Shown: piece by piece, positions 15,796 through 24,949 of the stretch
Layout: every line of letters starts with the position of its first letter
Numbering within the stretch: position 1 is the stretch's first letter
NCBI GenBank assembly: GCA_011960625.1
Contig: BLMJ01000232.1
Location: 1-64,000 of the forward strand
Length of the DNA stretch: 64,000 bases
Origin: Lachnospiraceae bacterium
GTDB taxonomy: Bacteria > Bacillota > Clostridia > Lachnospirales > Lachnospiraceae
Reading direction: 5' to 3'
Made by a program: the position numbers and the translations under genes
Notes under the pieces: generated by a model
What the model saw: the letters and a program-made list of their open reading frames with translations, nothing else
Told to the model about the DNA's origin: nothing
Database searches by the model: none

Positions 15796-18700
15796 TTGGC
15801 ATTACATAGACAGAAAGGTTCTGACGTTAAGCGAGGGAATCAATTTCTTTACCGGACATTCCGGCAGTGGGAAATCCACGGTCATCGACGCTTTGCAGAT
15901 CGTGCTGTACGCCAACACAGACGGCAGAGGCTTTTTTAACAAGGCCGCGGCTGACGACTCAGACCGTACCCTGATTGAATATCTGCGCGGCATGGTCAAT
16001 ATCAGCGAGAACAACGAGGCCCAATATTTAAGGAACCAGAATTTTTCCAGTACCATTGTGTTGGAGCTTGTGCATACAAAAACAAGGGAAAAACAGTGTG
16101 TGGGTGTAGTGTTTGACGTGGATACGGCGTCCAACGACGTGAGCCGGCTGTTTTTCTGGCATACAGGGGAATTACTGCAAGAGAATTACCGGATTGGGAA
16201 ACGGTGCCTAAGCGCTCTCGAATTGCGTGAATATCTGCAAAGAACCTTTTCTCCAGAACAGTTCTACTGCGGTGCAAGCAACGAACGTTTCCGCCGCCAG
16301 CTCTATGACATCTATCTGGGCGGGCTGGATATGGAGAAGTTTCCTAGACTATTCAAGCGGGCGATTCCCTTCCGCATGAATATCAAACTGGAAGAATTTG
16401 TGAAGGAATACATTTGCATGGAGCAGGATATCCACATCGAGGATTTGCAGGAGAGCGTCATGCAGTATGGACGTATGCGGGGAAAGATTGAGGAAACCTT
16501 GGAGGAGATCCGCAGGCTGATACAGATTCGGGAACGCTATCAGATTTACGACGGAAAACGCGAGGCTTCCAAGAAGTGTGCCTACCAGATTGAGCGTCTG
16601 GAAATGCTAAGGCTTACGGCTCAGGTGCGGGAATGTCGGGACAAGATAGTAAGCCGCAGGGAGGAGATTGCCGCAGGGGAAAGGCAGAAAGCCAAGCTTG
16701 AGGAAGAGCAGAGGGGAATCCAGAGGGAATATGAGGAGATCATCCTGAGGATTGCAGACAGCGGCTGCTCAGGACTTGAAGCAGAGCAGGAGGCTGTGGA
16801 TACAAAGCTTCGGCGTCTGGAAAACAGCCACAGGAGGTGGCAGCAGACGGCAGAACGGCTGAAAGGCTGGAGGAACAAAGACGTAACACCCAATCAAGTG
16901 TTGTGGGATATTGATAAATTTGCGAAGGAAGATATTTCGGAAGAAGAGCTTGAGAGGCTGATAGGAAGCCTTAAGGACCTTCAGACTGATTTGGAGGAAC
17001 AGAGGCAGGAGGCGGATGCCGACCTCCGCAAAATCAAGAAAGAAGAACGTGAGGCAAGGGATGAGCTGAAAGCCTTGAAACAGGGGAAGAAGGCGTATCC
17101 AAAGGAATTGGAGGAGGCAAGGTATAAGCTTAGAGGACGCCTTTTAGAGCGCTGCGGGAAATTCGTCAATGTGCAGATTCTTGCGGATCTCTTAGACCTG
17201 AAAGATGAACGATGGCAGAATGCGGTCGAAGGATATATGGGAAACAACAAACTGCTGCTCATCGTAGAACCGGCATATGCGAAGGCAGCCATGGACATAT
17301 ACCAGGAGATGGATAAGAAGAAATTCTTTCGGGCGTCTGTGCTGGATACAGAGAAGGTCATGAAGGAAGCACGCCCAGCGAGGAAAGGCTCGCTGGCGGA
17401 AGAGGTACTGGCGAAAGAGCCGTATGTACAGGCATATATTCATTTTTTCCTGGGAAATGTAATAAAATGCGAGACTGTGGAGGAATTAAGGGATAAGCAA
17501 ATCGGCATTACGCCGGACTGTGTCCTGTACCACAGTTTCCGCATGCAGCATATCCACCCGGATAACTATACTCGGTGCGCTTACATCGGTGAGGTTAGTA
17601 TGCGGCAGCGAATCCGCCGTCTGGAAGAGCAGTGCCAGAGGCTGCAGGAAGAACGGCTGCCGCTGCAGGAGCAGCTAGAGGAAATCCGTCAAACGATGGA
17701 GTTAGAGCAGCTTGGCCAGCCCATAGAGGATTATCTGGGGTGGCTTGGGGATATTCGGGAGATTCCGGACAAGCTTGGGCAGAAGAACCAGCTTGCAAAA
17801 AAAATACAGAAGTTAAAGAGTGAGTCTGTAGATGCCTGGGAGGAGCAGAAGCATAAGCTGCAGGAAAAGCAGGAGGCAAAGAAAGCTCAGGTTGTCAAGG
17901 TACAGGAGGCTGTCTGGAATTACCAGAAGGAGATTGAGAAGCTGAATGAAGAGCTTTTGCAGGCAGAGGCTTTCATTGTGGAGCAGCGTCGTAAGCTTTG
18001 GGGTGAGTCAGGAGAGAGGGCGGGTATATCCGGCGGAGACATCGGTAGTTTAGCGCCGTATGAGGAGGAATTTCAGCAATACCTTGCAGGCAAAAAATCT
18101 GTGAATTACGATTACCTTAAGCGTCAGAGGTTATCAGACCTCTACTCGATGCGGGAGGCCGAGGAAGAGGCTTACCAAAACTTAGTGGAGGAACGCAGCA
18201 GTTATGTGCGAAATTACCCGAATCGGACCTTCTCCACAGCCATTCGAGATAATAAACCTTACGAGGATTTATTAGAAAATCTCAGATGCGACGAGCTGGA
18301 GGCGTTTCGGGAGTCAGCAAAAGAGCAGGCGCGTTCTGCTGTAGAGCATTTTAAGGACGACTTTATTTTCAAAATCCGAAGCGCCATCCGGGAGGCATAT
18401 CAGAGGAAGGATGAGCTGAACCGGATTATAAGTGGGCTGGACTTTGGGAAGGATAAGTATCAGTTCGTGATTACGAAGAATAAAGGGGCGGACGGAAGGT
18501 ACTATAAGATGTTCATGGACGACGCATTACAGCTGCATCCGTCCCAGCTTACGGATACCATGGAGAACCAGCTCGACATGTTTACCATGGAACATGAGAA
18601 CCAGTACAAAGAGCTGATGAACGAGCTGATTCATGTGTTTATCCCGCCGGACAATGCAACTTCGGAGGAGCTTAATGAGGCGAAAAAGAATATGGATAAA

Positions 18701-19135
18701 TACGCAGATTACCGTACTTATTTGTCTTTCGATATGCAGCAGATTATAAAAGGGCAGAAGGATATGGCCATCGGGCTTGGCAGGATGATTAAGAAAAATT
18801 CCGGCGGTGAAGGACAGAATCCATTGTATGTTGCTCTGCTGGCGAGCTTTGCTCAGGTGTATAAGATCAACACTTCGGCGAAGATTAAGCGGAATCCGAC
18901 GATTCGCCTGGTAGTGTTGGACGAGGCGTTTTCTAAGATGGATGCGGAGAAAGTGGCAAGCTGTATTTCCCTGATTCGGGGACTTGGATTTCAGGCGATC
19001 ATCAGCGCCACTAACGATAAGATACAGAATTATCTGGAAAATGTGGATAAGACTTTTGTATATGCCAATCCTAATAAGCGGCATATATCGATCCAGGAGT
19101 TTGAGCGGAAAGATTTTGGAGAATTGAAAGAATAA
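15746..19135 (+). CDS. jetC: JetC-like SMC/MukB-type ATPase of the Wadjet system
   Basis: 1129 residues from TTG at 15746, with GGGGAGGAGG at 15730-15739; it overlaps jetB by 50 bases, pointing to coupled translation. Walker A is GHSGSGKST at residues 37-45, the ABC signature region SGGEGQNPLYVALL is near 1017, and Walker B LVVLDEAFSKMD is near 1055. Between them lie two long coiled coils (about 240-470 and 630-760) flanking a hinge-like region (VQILADLLDLKDERWQNAVEGY...). This is the SMC layout used by JetC and MukB to extrude DNA loops. All ATPase motifs are intact, so it should be active. The partner nuclease JetD, usually the next gene, is absent: a DUF6440 gene and a two-component system follow. 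Confidence 0.88.
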   Translation: METKQPFKALSRICLNNWHYIDRKVLTLSEGINFFTGHSGSGKSTVIDALQIVLYANTDGRGFFNKAAADDSDRTLIEYLRGMVNISENNEAQYLRNQNFSSTIVLELVHTKTREKQCVGVVFDVDTASNDVSRLFFWHTGELLQENYRIGKRCLSALELREYLQRTFSPEQFYCGASNERFRRQLYDIYLGGLDMEKFPRLFKRAIPFRMNIKLEEFVKEYICMEQDIHIEDLQESVMQYGRMRGKIEETLEEIRRLIQIRERYQIYDGKREASKKCAYQIERLEMLRLTAQVRECRDKIVSRREEIAAGERQKAKLEEEQRGIQREYEEIILRIADSGCSGLEAEQEAVDTKLRRLENSHRRWQQTAERLKGWRNKDVTPNQVLWDIDKFAKEDISEEELERLIGSLKDLQTDLEEQRQEADADLRKIKKEEREARDELKALKQGKKAYPKELEEARYKLRGRLLERCGKFVNVQILADLLDLKDERWQNAVEGYMGNNKLLLIVEPAYAKAAMDIYQEMDKKKFFRASVLDTEKVMKEARPARKGSLAEEVLAKEPYVQAYIHFFLGNVIKCETVEELRDKQIGITPDCVLYHSFRMQHIHPDNYTRCAYIGEVSMRQRIRRLEEQCQRLQEERLPLQEQLEEIRQTMELEQLGQPIEDYLGWLGDIREIPDKLGQKNQLAKKIQKLKSESVDAWEEQKHKLQEKQEAKKAQVVKVQEAVWNYQKEIEKLNEELLQAEAFIVEQRRKLWGESGERAGISGGDIGSLAPYEEEFQQYLAGKKSVNYDYLKRQRLSDLYSMREAEEEAYQNLVEERSSYVRNYPNRTFSTAIRDNKPYEDLLENLRCDELEAFRESAKEQARSAVEHFKDDFIFKIRSAIREAYQRKDELNRIISGLDFGKDKYQFVITKNKGADGRYYKMFMDDALQLHPSQLTDTMENQLDMFTMEHENQYKELMNELIHVFIPPDNATSEELNEAKKNMDKYADYRTYLSFDMQQIIKGQKDMAIGLGRMIKKNSGGEGQNPLYVALLASFAQVYKINTSAKIKRNPTIRLVVLDEAFSKMDAEKVASCISLIRGLGFQAIISATNDKIQNYLENVDKTFVYANPNKRHISIQEFERKDFGELKE

Positions 19136-19144
19136 ATGAAAAAG

Positions 19145-19171
19145 GGGGAGGCTGCGGTAAACAGCCTCCCC
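19145..19171. terminator. Hairpin between convergent jetC and the DUF6440 gene
   Basis: GGGGAGGCTG (19145-19154) pairs perfectly with CAGCCTCCCC (19162-19171). On the minus strand it is followed by CCCCTTTTTC, so it terminates the minus-strand gene well and probably also stops jetC transcripts. Confidence 0.65.
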
Positions 19172-19187
19172 TGTCCGGTTGTTCTCC

Positions 19188-19367
19188 CTATTGGTTGGTA
19201 ACTGTAGAAATAATAGGCTTTCCATCGCGGTCAAGCAGCGGTGATAATCCGCCTGCGCTGCCGGTGTGATGGTATAAATAATTCACTCCAGTTACTTTAT
19301 CTACCCAAATTTCCATAATATTCAAGGTGCCTTGTGAGTAGACTATTTCAAACCTGTCTTTTTTCAT
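19188..19367 (-). CDS. DUF6440-type small protein
   Basis: 59 residues; ATG at 19367 with GAAAGGAGAGAC upstream and TAG at 19190-19188. The protein begins MKKDRFEIVYSQGTL and contains VDKVTGVNYLYHHTGSAGGL and PLLDRDGKP, the pattern I associate with DUF6440 proteins of Clostridia. These are short, soluble and uncharacterised. A near-perfect promoter (TTGAAA, 17 bases, TATAAT) drives it, and a hairpin lies in its leader (AAGTCCC/GGGAACTT around 19384-19405). It stands alone between jetC and the two-component system. Confidence 0.8.
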   Translation of the reverse strand: MKKDRFEIVYSQGTLNIMEIWVDKVTGVNYLYHHTGSAGGLSPLLDRDGKPIISTVTNQ

Positions 19368-19417
19368 TGTCTGTCTCTCCTTTCAAGTTCCCGAAAAAAG
19401 GGACTTTCATATTTTGT

Positions 19418-19446
19418 ATTATACTAAAAAAGTCTCAGCATTTCAA
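19418..19446 (-). promoter_or_regulatory. Strong sigma-A promoter of the DUF6440 gene
   Basis: On the minus strand TTGAAA (19446-19441), exactly 17 bases, TATAAT (19423-19418). Confidence 0.85.
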
Positions 19447-19515
19447 GTATCTTACGAGGGCTGCCATGCAGGTAAAAAGTTACTGCGCTGTTTTGGGAGG
19501 AATCAGTTTAGATAT

Positions 19516-19544
19516 TTGATTGCGGACGTAGGATGTGTTATCAT
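19516..19544 (+). promoter_or_regulatory. Promoter of the two-component system
   Basis: TTGATT (19516-19521), 17 bases, TATCAT (19539-19544), upstream of the response regulator start at 19577. Confidence 0.6.
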
Positions 19545-19576
19545 AAGCCCAAAGATTTTGGTGAGGAGGTTCATCC

Positions 19577-20284
19577 ATGAAGGTAGAAAGAATGTGGTAT
19601 GATTGTCTGATTATAGATGATGAGAAACTTCTTGCGGATAGCACAGCGGAATATTTTAATCTTTTCGGAGTCAAGACGAAGGCAGTATACGGTGTTGCGG
19701 GATGCCGAGAATTTTTTGAGAGAAATACGGCCGGGCTTTTGCTTCTGGATATCAATCTAGAGGACGGCAGCGGTTTTGAACTATGTAAAGAGCTCAGGGA
19801 GAAGACGGAGATTCCCATTTTATTTATCTCCGCCCGTACCAGTGATGATGACAAGATTATAGCCTTCCATATCGGAGGGGATGATTACGTTCAGAAGCCC
19901 TATTCTTTGAGCGTCCTGCTTGCAAAGGTTAAGACGGTACTAAAACGTTTTGGACATAGTGGGACACCAAGAGATACCGTATATTCCGACGGGCGGCTTG
20001 CCGTAGACTTTCAGGCAAAGCAGGTATCTGTCGCTGGAAATGTTGTCAAGCTTACAGCGCGGGAATTTAAACTTCTGGCATATCTAATCAAGAATGAAAA
20101 TAGGGTACTCTCCAAACAGGAATTGTTTGAAGAGGTCTGGGAGGACAGGTTCACTGCCGATGGGACATTGAACGTGCATATCCGTAAGATCCGCGAGGCA
20201 ATCGAGCGAAATCCCGGCAAACCAGAGTATATTATTACAGTCTGGGGTGATGGTTATAGATTCTGCGGAGGTTCAAACTCTTGA
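19577..20284 (+). CDS. OmpR/PhoB-family response regulator
   Basis: 235 residues, ATG at 19577 with GAGGAGG upstream. The receiver domain carries the acidic pair IIDDE (14-16), the phosphoacceptor D58 in LLLLDINL, and the switch residues in FISAR and the lysine of QKPYS. The winged-helix DNA-binding domain follows (VKLTAREFKLLAYLIKN...LNVHIRKIREAIE...VWGDGYRF). It binds DNA as a dimer at direct repeats. Its TGA overlaps the TTG start of the kinase by four bases. Candidate targets are the nearby flagellin and ABC exporter genes; a tandem direct repeat lies upstream of the latter (24851-24869). Confidence 0.93.
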   Translation: MKVERMWYDCLIIDDEKLLADSTAEYFNLFGVKTKAVYGVAGCREFFERNTAGLLLLDINLEDGSGFELCKELREKTEIPILFISARTSDDDKIIAFHIGGDDYVQKPYSLSVLLAKVKTVLKRFGHSGTPRDTVYSDGRLAVDFQAKQVSVAGNVVKLTAREFKLLAYLIKNENRVLSKQELFEEVWEDRFTADGTLNVHIRKIREAIERNPGKPEYIITVWGDGYRFCGGSNS

Positions 20285-21591
20285 AAAGAGAAGGGAAAAA
20301 TACTTTTTTGATTGGATTACTGATTCTTTTTGCAGTAGAAGTGACGGCTGTGTTCCTGTTTGCCTTTAGGGAAACGGATGAACGGCAGGATTCTGTTCTG
20401 GTAAACGAGGCAGTCCAGACAGTCCAGGCAGACTGGGAGAGTCTCGTTGGCGGCAGGAAAGAACACGAAAACCAGACAGAGCTTGCGTATGTCGTGCTGG
20501 ATATGGACGGAAGGGTTTTGTTTCGAACCGCACCAGGGCTTAGCGAAAGTATCAATAGGGCTGTGCTTCACAGAGATACCATTCTCGATCTCACGGTCGG
20601 CGGCCAGATTGTGGGGAAGCTTATCATTGAGAATGACAGCGGCCAGATTTACAAGAAGCAGAAACAGACGTTTACCCTCGTAATGTTGGCGGCTATGCTC
20701 CTGCAATGCGGTATCTGTATCGGATATTTTGCTTATATAAAATGTGTGATCATAAGACCCTTTCAAAAACTAAAGGGCTTCGCACAGCGTGTTGCCGGCG
20801 GCAATCTGGATATTCCGCTTACAATGGACAGGCAGAACCTTTTCGGCGCATTTACGGAGAGTTTTGACATCATGCGTTCAGAACTAAAAAAAGCGCGGAT
20901 TGCGGAGGCGAAAGCCAATGCCAGTAAGAAGGAGCTTGTTGCGAAGCTGTCCCACGACATCAAGACGCCTGTCGCTAGTATTAAGGCAGCGTCCGAAGTA
21001 GGGGCGGCGCTGGCTGACAGCGAAAGGGTTAAGGATAACTATACACAGATTATCCGCAAGGCAGACCAGATTAACGAACTTATTACCAACCTGTTTACGG
21101 CAGCTTTGGAGGAGCTTGAGCAGCTTGCGGTGACGCCTGTGGACATGGGGAGCGCAGCCCTTCAGGAAATGCTTGAAAGTGCGGATTATCTTCATCGCGG
21201 GGCGGTTCCGGAGATACCAAGCTGTATGCTGTATGCAGATCCTCTCCGGCTTAACCAGGTGTTCGACAATATTTTTGCAAATTCTTATAAATATGCTGAT
21301 ACGAAGATTGAGGTTACGGCACGCAGGGAAGGAAGGCGGCTAATGATATGTATGGAAGATTATGGGGGCGGCGTCCGTGAAGAAGAGGTGCCGCTTTTAA
21401 AGGAGAAATTTAAGAGGGGGAGCAATGCGGGAAATGTGGAAGGCGCTGGGCTTGGGCTTTATATTTCGGATTATTTTATGAAGGAGATGGGGGGAGAGCT
21501 TGTGATAAAAAATGGCGGGCATGGATTGGAGGTGACTGTGGGAGTTCTTTTGGACCCTAAAAATTCGGCAGATCCAGAAAGCCACTTTTAA
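20281..21591 (+). CDS. Sensor histidine kinase
   Basis: 436 residues from TTG at 20281, overlapping the regulator stop (TTGA). It has two membrane segments (about 9-28 and 127-150) around an extracytoplasmic sensor domain of roughly 100 residues, then a HAMP-like linker (IRPFQKLKGFAQRVAGGNLD). The H-box is KLSHDIKTPVAS with H225; the N-box is NQVFDNIFANSYKYA; the G-boxes are EDYGGGV and EGAGLGLYISDYF. All catalytic motifs are intact. The signal is unknown; similar kinases beside MacB-like exporters often sense antimicrobial peptides, which is inference here. Confidence 0.92.
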   Translation: MKREGKNTFLIGLLILFAVEVTAVFLFAFRETDERQDSVLVNEAVQTVQADWESLVGGRKEHENQTELAYVVLDMDGRVLFRTAPGLSESINRAVLHRDTILDLTVGGQIVGKLIIENDSGQIYKKQKQTFTLVMLAAMLLQCGICIGYFAYIKCVIIRPFQKLKGFAQRVAGGNLDIPLTMDRQNLFGAFTESFDIMRSELKKARIAEAKANASKKELVAKLSHDIKTPVASIKAASEVGAALADSERVKDNYTQIIRKADQINELITNLFTAALEELEQLAVTPVDMGSAALQEMLESADYLHRGAVPEIPSCMLYADPLRLNQVFDNIFANSYKYADTKIEVTARREGRRLMICMEDYGGGVREEEVPLLKEKFKRGSNAGNVEGAGLGLYISDYFMKEMGGELVIKNGGHGLEVTVGVLLDPKNSADPESHF

Positions 21592-21684
21592 ATTGTATCT
21601 TTTTATAGTATAATATAATTTAAATAGTTCCAATTAGCTGCGGTTTCTTCCAAGGATAAGGCAGGAAGGAAGGTTTAGAGCAAT

Positions 21685-24600
21685 ATGATAATCCAAACCA
21701 ACATACCGGCTATGTTTGCGCTGCGGCAGAAGAAGAGTACTGACAATTCAGTTGCAAAGAATTTGGAAAAGCTCTCTTCGGGTTTTCGGATTCGGAATGC
21801 GGCGGATGATGCGGCAGGCCTTGCCGTATCGGAAAAGATGCGCGCTCAGATTACCGAGCTGGAACGCTGCGAAATCAATGTTTCCGAGGGAATCGACATT
21901 GCACAGAGCGCAGACGGTGCACTAGAAGAGGTAGACGAGATGCTGCGCAGGGCCAGAGAACTGTGTCTGCAGGCGAGCAACGGCACCTACACCGACCAGG
22001 AACGCCTCTACATGAGTGAGGAGATTAACCAGCTCTTTGGCGAGATTGACCACATCACGTCGACCAGCAGGTATAATACCATTCCCCTCTTCCGCAGTAT
22101 TCCCACTGACTCCAACGACCCTGTTTATCTCTATCTGGAAGAGTTCAACAAAGTTGCGGATCAGCAATTGTGGGGCGAGATGGACTTTGTGAAAGACGAG
22201 AAGTTTGGCCCGCCCGCTGATCCCACCCCCGCAACCGTTACATTCCAGCTGGAGGACGACATAGGAACGAGCTATGCGTCAGTGCTGGACAAAAGATCAA
22301 TTAAAATCGGCAGCACTATGTACACTTTCCGGGCAGACGTCGATAGAAACCTCTCTGGCAACCCAAGTATCATTTCAATCAAGAATATCCAGACGGTCAA
22401 GGAGGCGATGGAGAAGCTTGCCGACTTCCCTCATATCGACAAGGTAACCGTAGATGCAACCACTAACAAGGTAACCCTTACGGGAAGTTTGGACGACCAC
22501 TATTATACTGTTCAGGCGAATGGAACCTCTTCACAGTATCGGGCGCCGAAAGGAACAGGGGAAGGTAAAAATGGCTGGGTAGTACAGAATCCGGCGGGAG
22601 TGGCGTCCCTCGGAGAAGTGGACGGTAATGGTATTACAAACAACCAGCCTGTGTATGGAACGGATTTATCCCTTTCCTTTGATATGTCCAATGTCAAAGA
22701 GCCGATCGACATTGCTAATTTGAGAAGGAATACACTAAGTATTTACATAGAGGGAGTCACTACTCCACACAGCTTAGATATTCCTTACAGCCAGATTTTT
22801 ACTCAGACCACAGGTACGATTACGAGAGATGATTTCGCCAATGCAGTTATAAACAAGCTTAAAAGCACGGCTCCCCTTGACGGCGCCAATACGACGATAA
22901 ACTATACGCCGCCCAATCTGGAGATTCACACACAATTTCCCGCCTCCGCTTCTGACGGTTCGAAGCGTTCGGCGTACATCACGGAATCGACAGAGGGCAG
23001 ACAGGAGGATCCTTTGGGACCGAAATGGCAGACTAGCGCGCCCACTTTCACTACGAGTACCACCCCGCCCTCCGCAGAGGTAGGAGGTACCTTTACTGTA
23101 AATATTCCTGACGCCAGCTCCTTACATGTACCGTTCTCCTTCCAGTTGGGATCCTTTTATCATGTTTTTTATGACAGCACAAACCCGGACACCCAGATAA
23201 AAACAGACGGAACAACGATATTCAGCACCGGAGACTACTACACGAATAAGTATGATATAAGCGGCAAGACACCGGCTCAGATTCGTGAAATAGTGGTGAA
23301 TATGATCAAGAATAAAGGCGGCGGTTCTGTAAAAGAGCAGGGTAATTCGTTGATTTTCACCTCGAATCCGAACACCTCCGCCCCTAGTTTTACAATCCAG
23401 GGGAGCAGCGTGGTGGTTAAAACCGCGATACCGTCCAGTAAGCCTGTGCTGACGGGAAGCACCATTCTTTTTAGCCAGGAAGTGTCCGTTCCTTTTTCTG
23501 TAGAGAAGCCTTTTGACGCCTCCAAGCTCATCGGAAAAGGCTTCGGTCTCAGCAACGGAAACAGCGACTACGTCTACAAGTGGGAATTTACCGACGGAAC
23601 GAGCCTGCGGTCAGACTACCGTGATATGGATATTTCCGGCTGCACCAGCATTTCGGATCTTGCCGCCGCTATGGAAGCAGCCCTCCGAGCGACAAACGAG
23701 TTCAACGACTGCAAAGTTGAAGTGGATGAAAGCCAGACTCCCGCAGCCTTATCCATAAAGTGGCAGCGAAAATGCAATTACAACAAAGTATCGGTTACCG
23801 ATGGCGCGGAGGGCGTGTCGGGGATTATGAAGGGAGGCCCCGAGAAGTTTTCCGGCGGAACTACCGTGGGTCACGAGCAGAAAATTCTGGATTTCTCCTC
23901 GATTAATACCAATAACTTGGATACCCTGTTGGGCAAAGGATTCCGGGTTAATTGTGCAACCTGCGAGGGGGAATATATCAACGTATACTTTTGCTGGAAA
24001 AACGACGGAAGCGCGCCTCCGTCCTTCACCCATGACGTCGTCATCAACGGGCAGACTGTGACCCGTACCATCCACAATATCCCGGTAGAGCTGTCTAAAA
24101 TCACCAGCGGGGATCAGATTGTGAAGAGCATCGTCGATCAGGTGAAGCCAAGCCTCAACCATTATACGGATATGGAAGTGGGCGACCCGTCCACCTCCCT
24201 GGTCATTCAGGACAAACGTCTGGGCAAGATCTTTGACGTTACGACAGGGCAGGAATACATCGGTTCTGTGGAAAGCGGCGTGTTTACGAATTTTACCTAC
24301 AAGGTAACAAAGGAAGAGATTGCTCCGTCTGAGCCGGGCGAAGGACAGTTGTTGGATTTCCGGATCAGCGAAGTCTCTATCTATGCGGGACATAACCCGG
24401 AGCCTGAGTTAATTCCCATCCACCTGCCCTTCCTGTCCCTGACACAGTTAAGGCTGAATCCGCCAAAGCTGGTGGATCTTACAGATAAAGACCAGAAGCC
24501 TTTAAGCCTGCTTAAGAAGATCGACTGTGCCCATGACAGCATCGCAGACATCAGGGCGGTTATGGGGGCAGACTACAACCGTTTAGAGCACGCTTATCAA

Positions 24601-24774
24601 GCTTTGACCAATACTACCGTCAACTTAAAAGATGCAGAAAGCCGCATTCGGGATGCGGATATGGCAGGCCTTATGATGGAAAAGATTAAAAACGACATCT
24701 TAAGGGAGCCCCAGCAGAGCATCATTGCCCAAGCCAGCAAACGTCCTGAACTTGTGCTTCAAATGCTTCGTTAA
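21685..24774 (+). CDS. Very large flagellin with cysteine-containing insert
   Basis: 1029 residues against 270-500 for usual flagellins. ATG at 21685 with GGAAGG upstream. The D0/D1 N-terminus is canonical (IIQTNIPAMFALRQ, NLEKLSSGFRIRNAADDAAGLAVSEKMR, to about residue 140) and the C-terminal D1/D0 is present (AESRIRDADMAGLMMEKIKNDIL, IIAQASKRPELVLQMLR, from about 945). Between them are about 800 residues of hypervariable, beta-rich modules. At least two modules share a GKGF motif (LIGKGFGLSNG, LLGKGFRVNCATCEGEY). I count nine cysteines, including one in each of D0/D1, though flagellins usually lack cysteine. There is no HExxH motif, so it is not a flagellinolysin. No other flagellar gene is in the window. 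It may be a filament subunit of an otherwise distant flagellar system. Confidence 0.9.
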   Translation: MIIQTNIPAMFALRQKKSTDNSVAKNLEKLSSGFRIRNAADDAAGLAVSEKMRAQITELERCEINVSEGIDIAQSADGALEEVDEMLRRARELCLQASNGTYTDQERLYMSEEINQLFGEIDHITSTSRYNTIPLFRSIPTDSNDPVYLYLEEFNKVADQQLWGEMDFVKDEKFGPPADPTPATVTFQLEDDIGTSYASVLDKRSIKIGSTMYTFRADVDRNLSGNPSIISIKNIQTVKEAMEKLADFPHIDKVTVDATTNKVTLTGSLDDHYYTVQANGTSSQYRAPKGTGEGKNGWVVQNPAGVASLGEVDGNGITNNQPVYGTDLSLSFDMSNVKEPIDIANLRRNTLSIYIEGVTTPHSLDIPYSQIFTQTTGTITRDDFANAVINKLKSTAPLDGANTTINYTPPNLEIHTQFPASASDGSKRSAYITESTEGRQEDPLGPKWQTSAPTFTTSTTPPSAEVGGTFTVNIPDASSLHVPFSFQLGSFYHVFYDSTNPDTQIKTDGTTIFSTGDYYTNKYDISGKTPAQIREIVVNMIKNKGGGSVKEQGNSLIFTSNPNTSAPSFTIQGSSVVVKTAIPSSKPVLTGSTILFSQEVSVPFSVEKPFDASKLIGKGFGLSNGNSDYVYKWEFTDGTSLRSDYRDMDISGCTSISDLAAAMEAALRATNEFNDCKVEVDESQTPAALSIKWQRKCNYNKVSVTDGAEGVSGIMKGGPEKFSGGTTVGHEQKILDFSSINTNNLDTLLGKGFRVNCATCEGEYINVYFCWKNDGSAPPSFTHDVVINGQTVTRTIHNIPVELSKITSGDQIVKSIVDQVKPSLNHYTDMEVGDPSTSLVIQDKRLGKIFDVTTGQEYIGSVESGVFTNFTYKVTKEEIAPSEPGEGQLLDFRISEVSIYAGHNPEPELIPIHLPFLSLTQLRLNPPKLVDLTDKDQKPLSLLKKIDCAHDSIADIRAVMGADYNRLEHAYQALTNTTVNLKDAESRIRDADMAGLMMEKIKNDILREPQQSIIAQASKRPELVLQMLR

Positions 24775-24789
24775 GAATCCACTCATCAG

Positions 24790-24818
24790 AGAACCGCAGG
24801 ATACTTTCCTGCGGTTCT
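24790..24818 (+). terminator. Terminator of the flagellin gene
   Basis: AGAACCGCAGG (24790-24800) and CCTGCGGTTCT (24808-24818) form a perfect 11-bp stem with a seven-base loop; the T-run is weak. Confidence 0.75.
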
Positions 24819-24850
24819 TGAATGTGCGTCTTTGTTTAGGGAGTAAGATA

Positions 24851-24888
24851 TTTAAGGAATCTTTAAGGATTGCCTAAAGACATATAAG
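24851..24888 (+). promoter_or_regulatory. Tandem direct repeats, putative response-regulator site and promoter
   Basis: TTTAAGGA occurs at 24851-24858 and again at 24862-24869, 11 bp apart, the spacing used by OmpR/PhoB-family dimers. A TATAAG -10-like hexamer lies at 24883-24888. The site precedes the ABC operon (24950-28056). Control by the 19577 regulator is inference. Confidence 0.4.
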
Positions 24889-24949
24889 ATTTAAAAAAAT
24901 AAAATAGAACGTGTAATTGATAACTACCCGTAGTAAAGGAAGAGTTGAT

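Noticed and set aside
18527-19234. Open frame (235 codons) on the minus strand
   Set aside because: Antisense to the conserved ATPase end of jetC, and it would overlap the DUF6440 gene end.
19136-19576. A jetD gene after jetC
   Set aside because: This gap holds only the 59-residue DUF6440 gene, a hairpin and promoters.
21593-21619. Promoter TTGTAT to TATAAT before the flagellin gene, or a sigma-28 site
   Set aside because: The spacer would be 15 bases, too short for a confident call, and no TAAA-N15-GCCGATAA sigma-28 pattern was found.
21685-24774. Flagellinolysin (flagellin with a metalloprotease insert)
   Set aside because: No HExxH motif is present in the insert; the nearest, HEQKI, lacks the second histidine.
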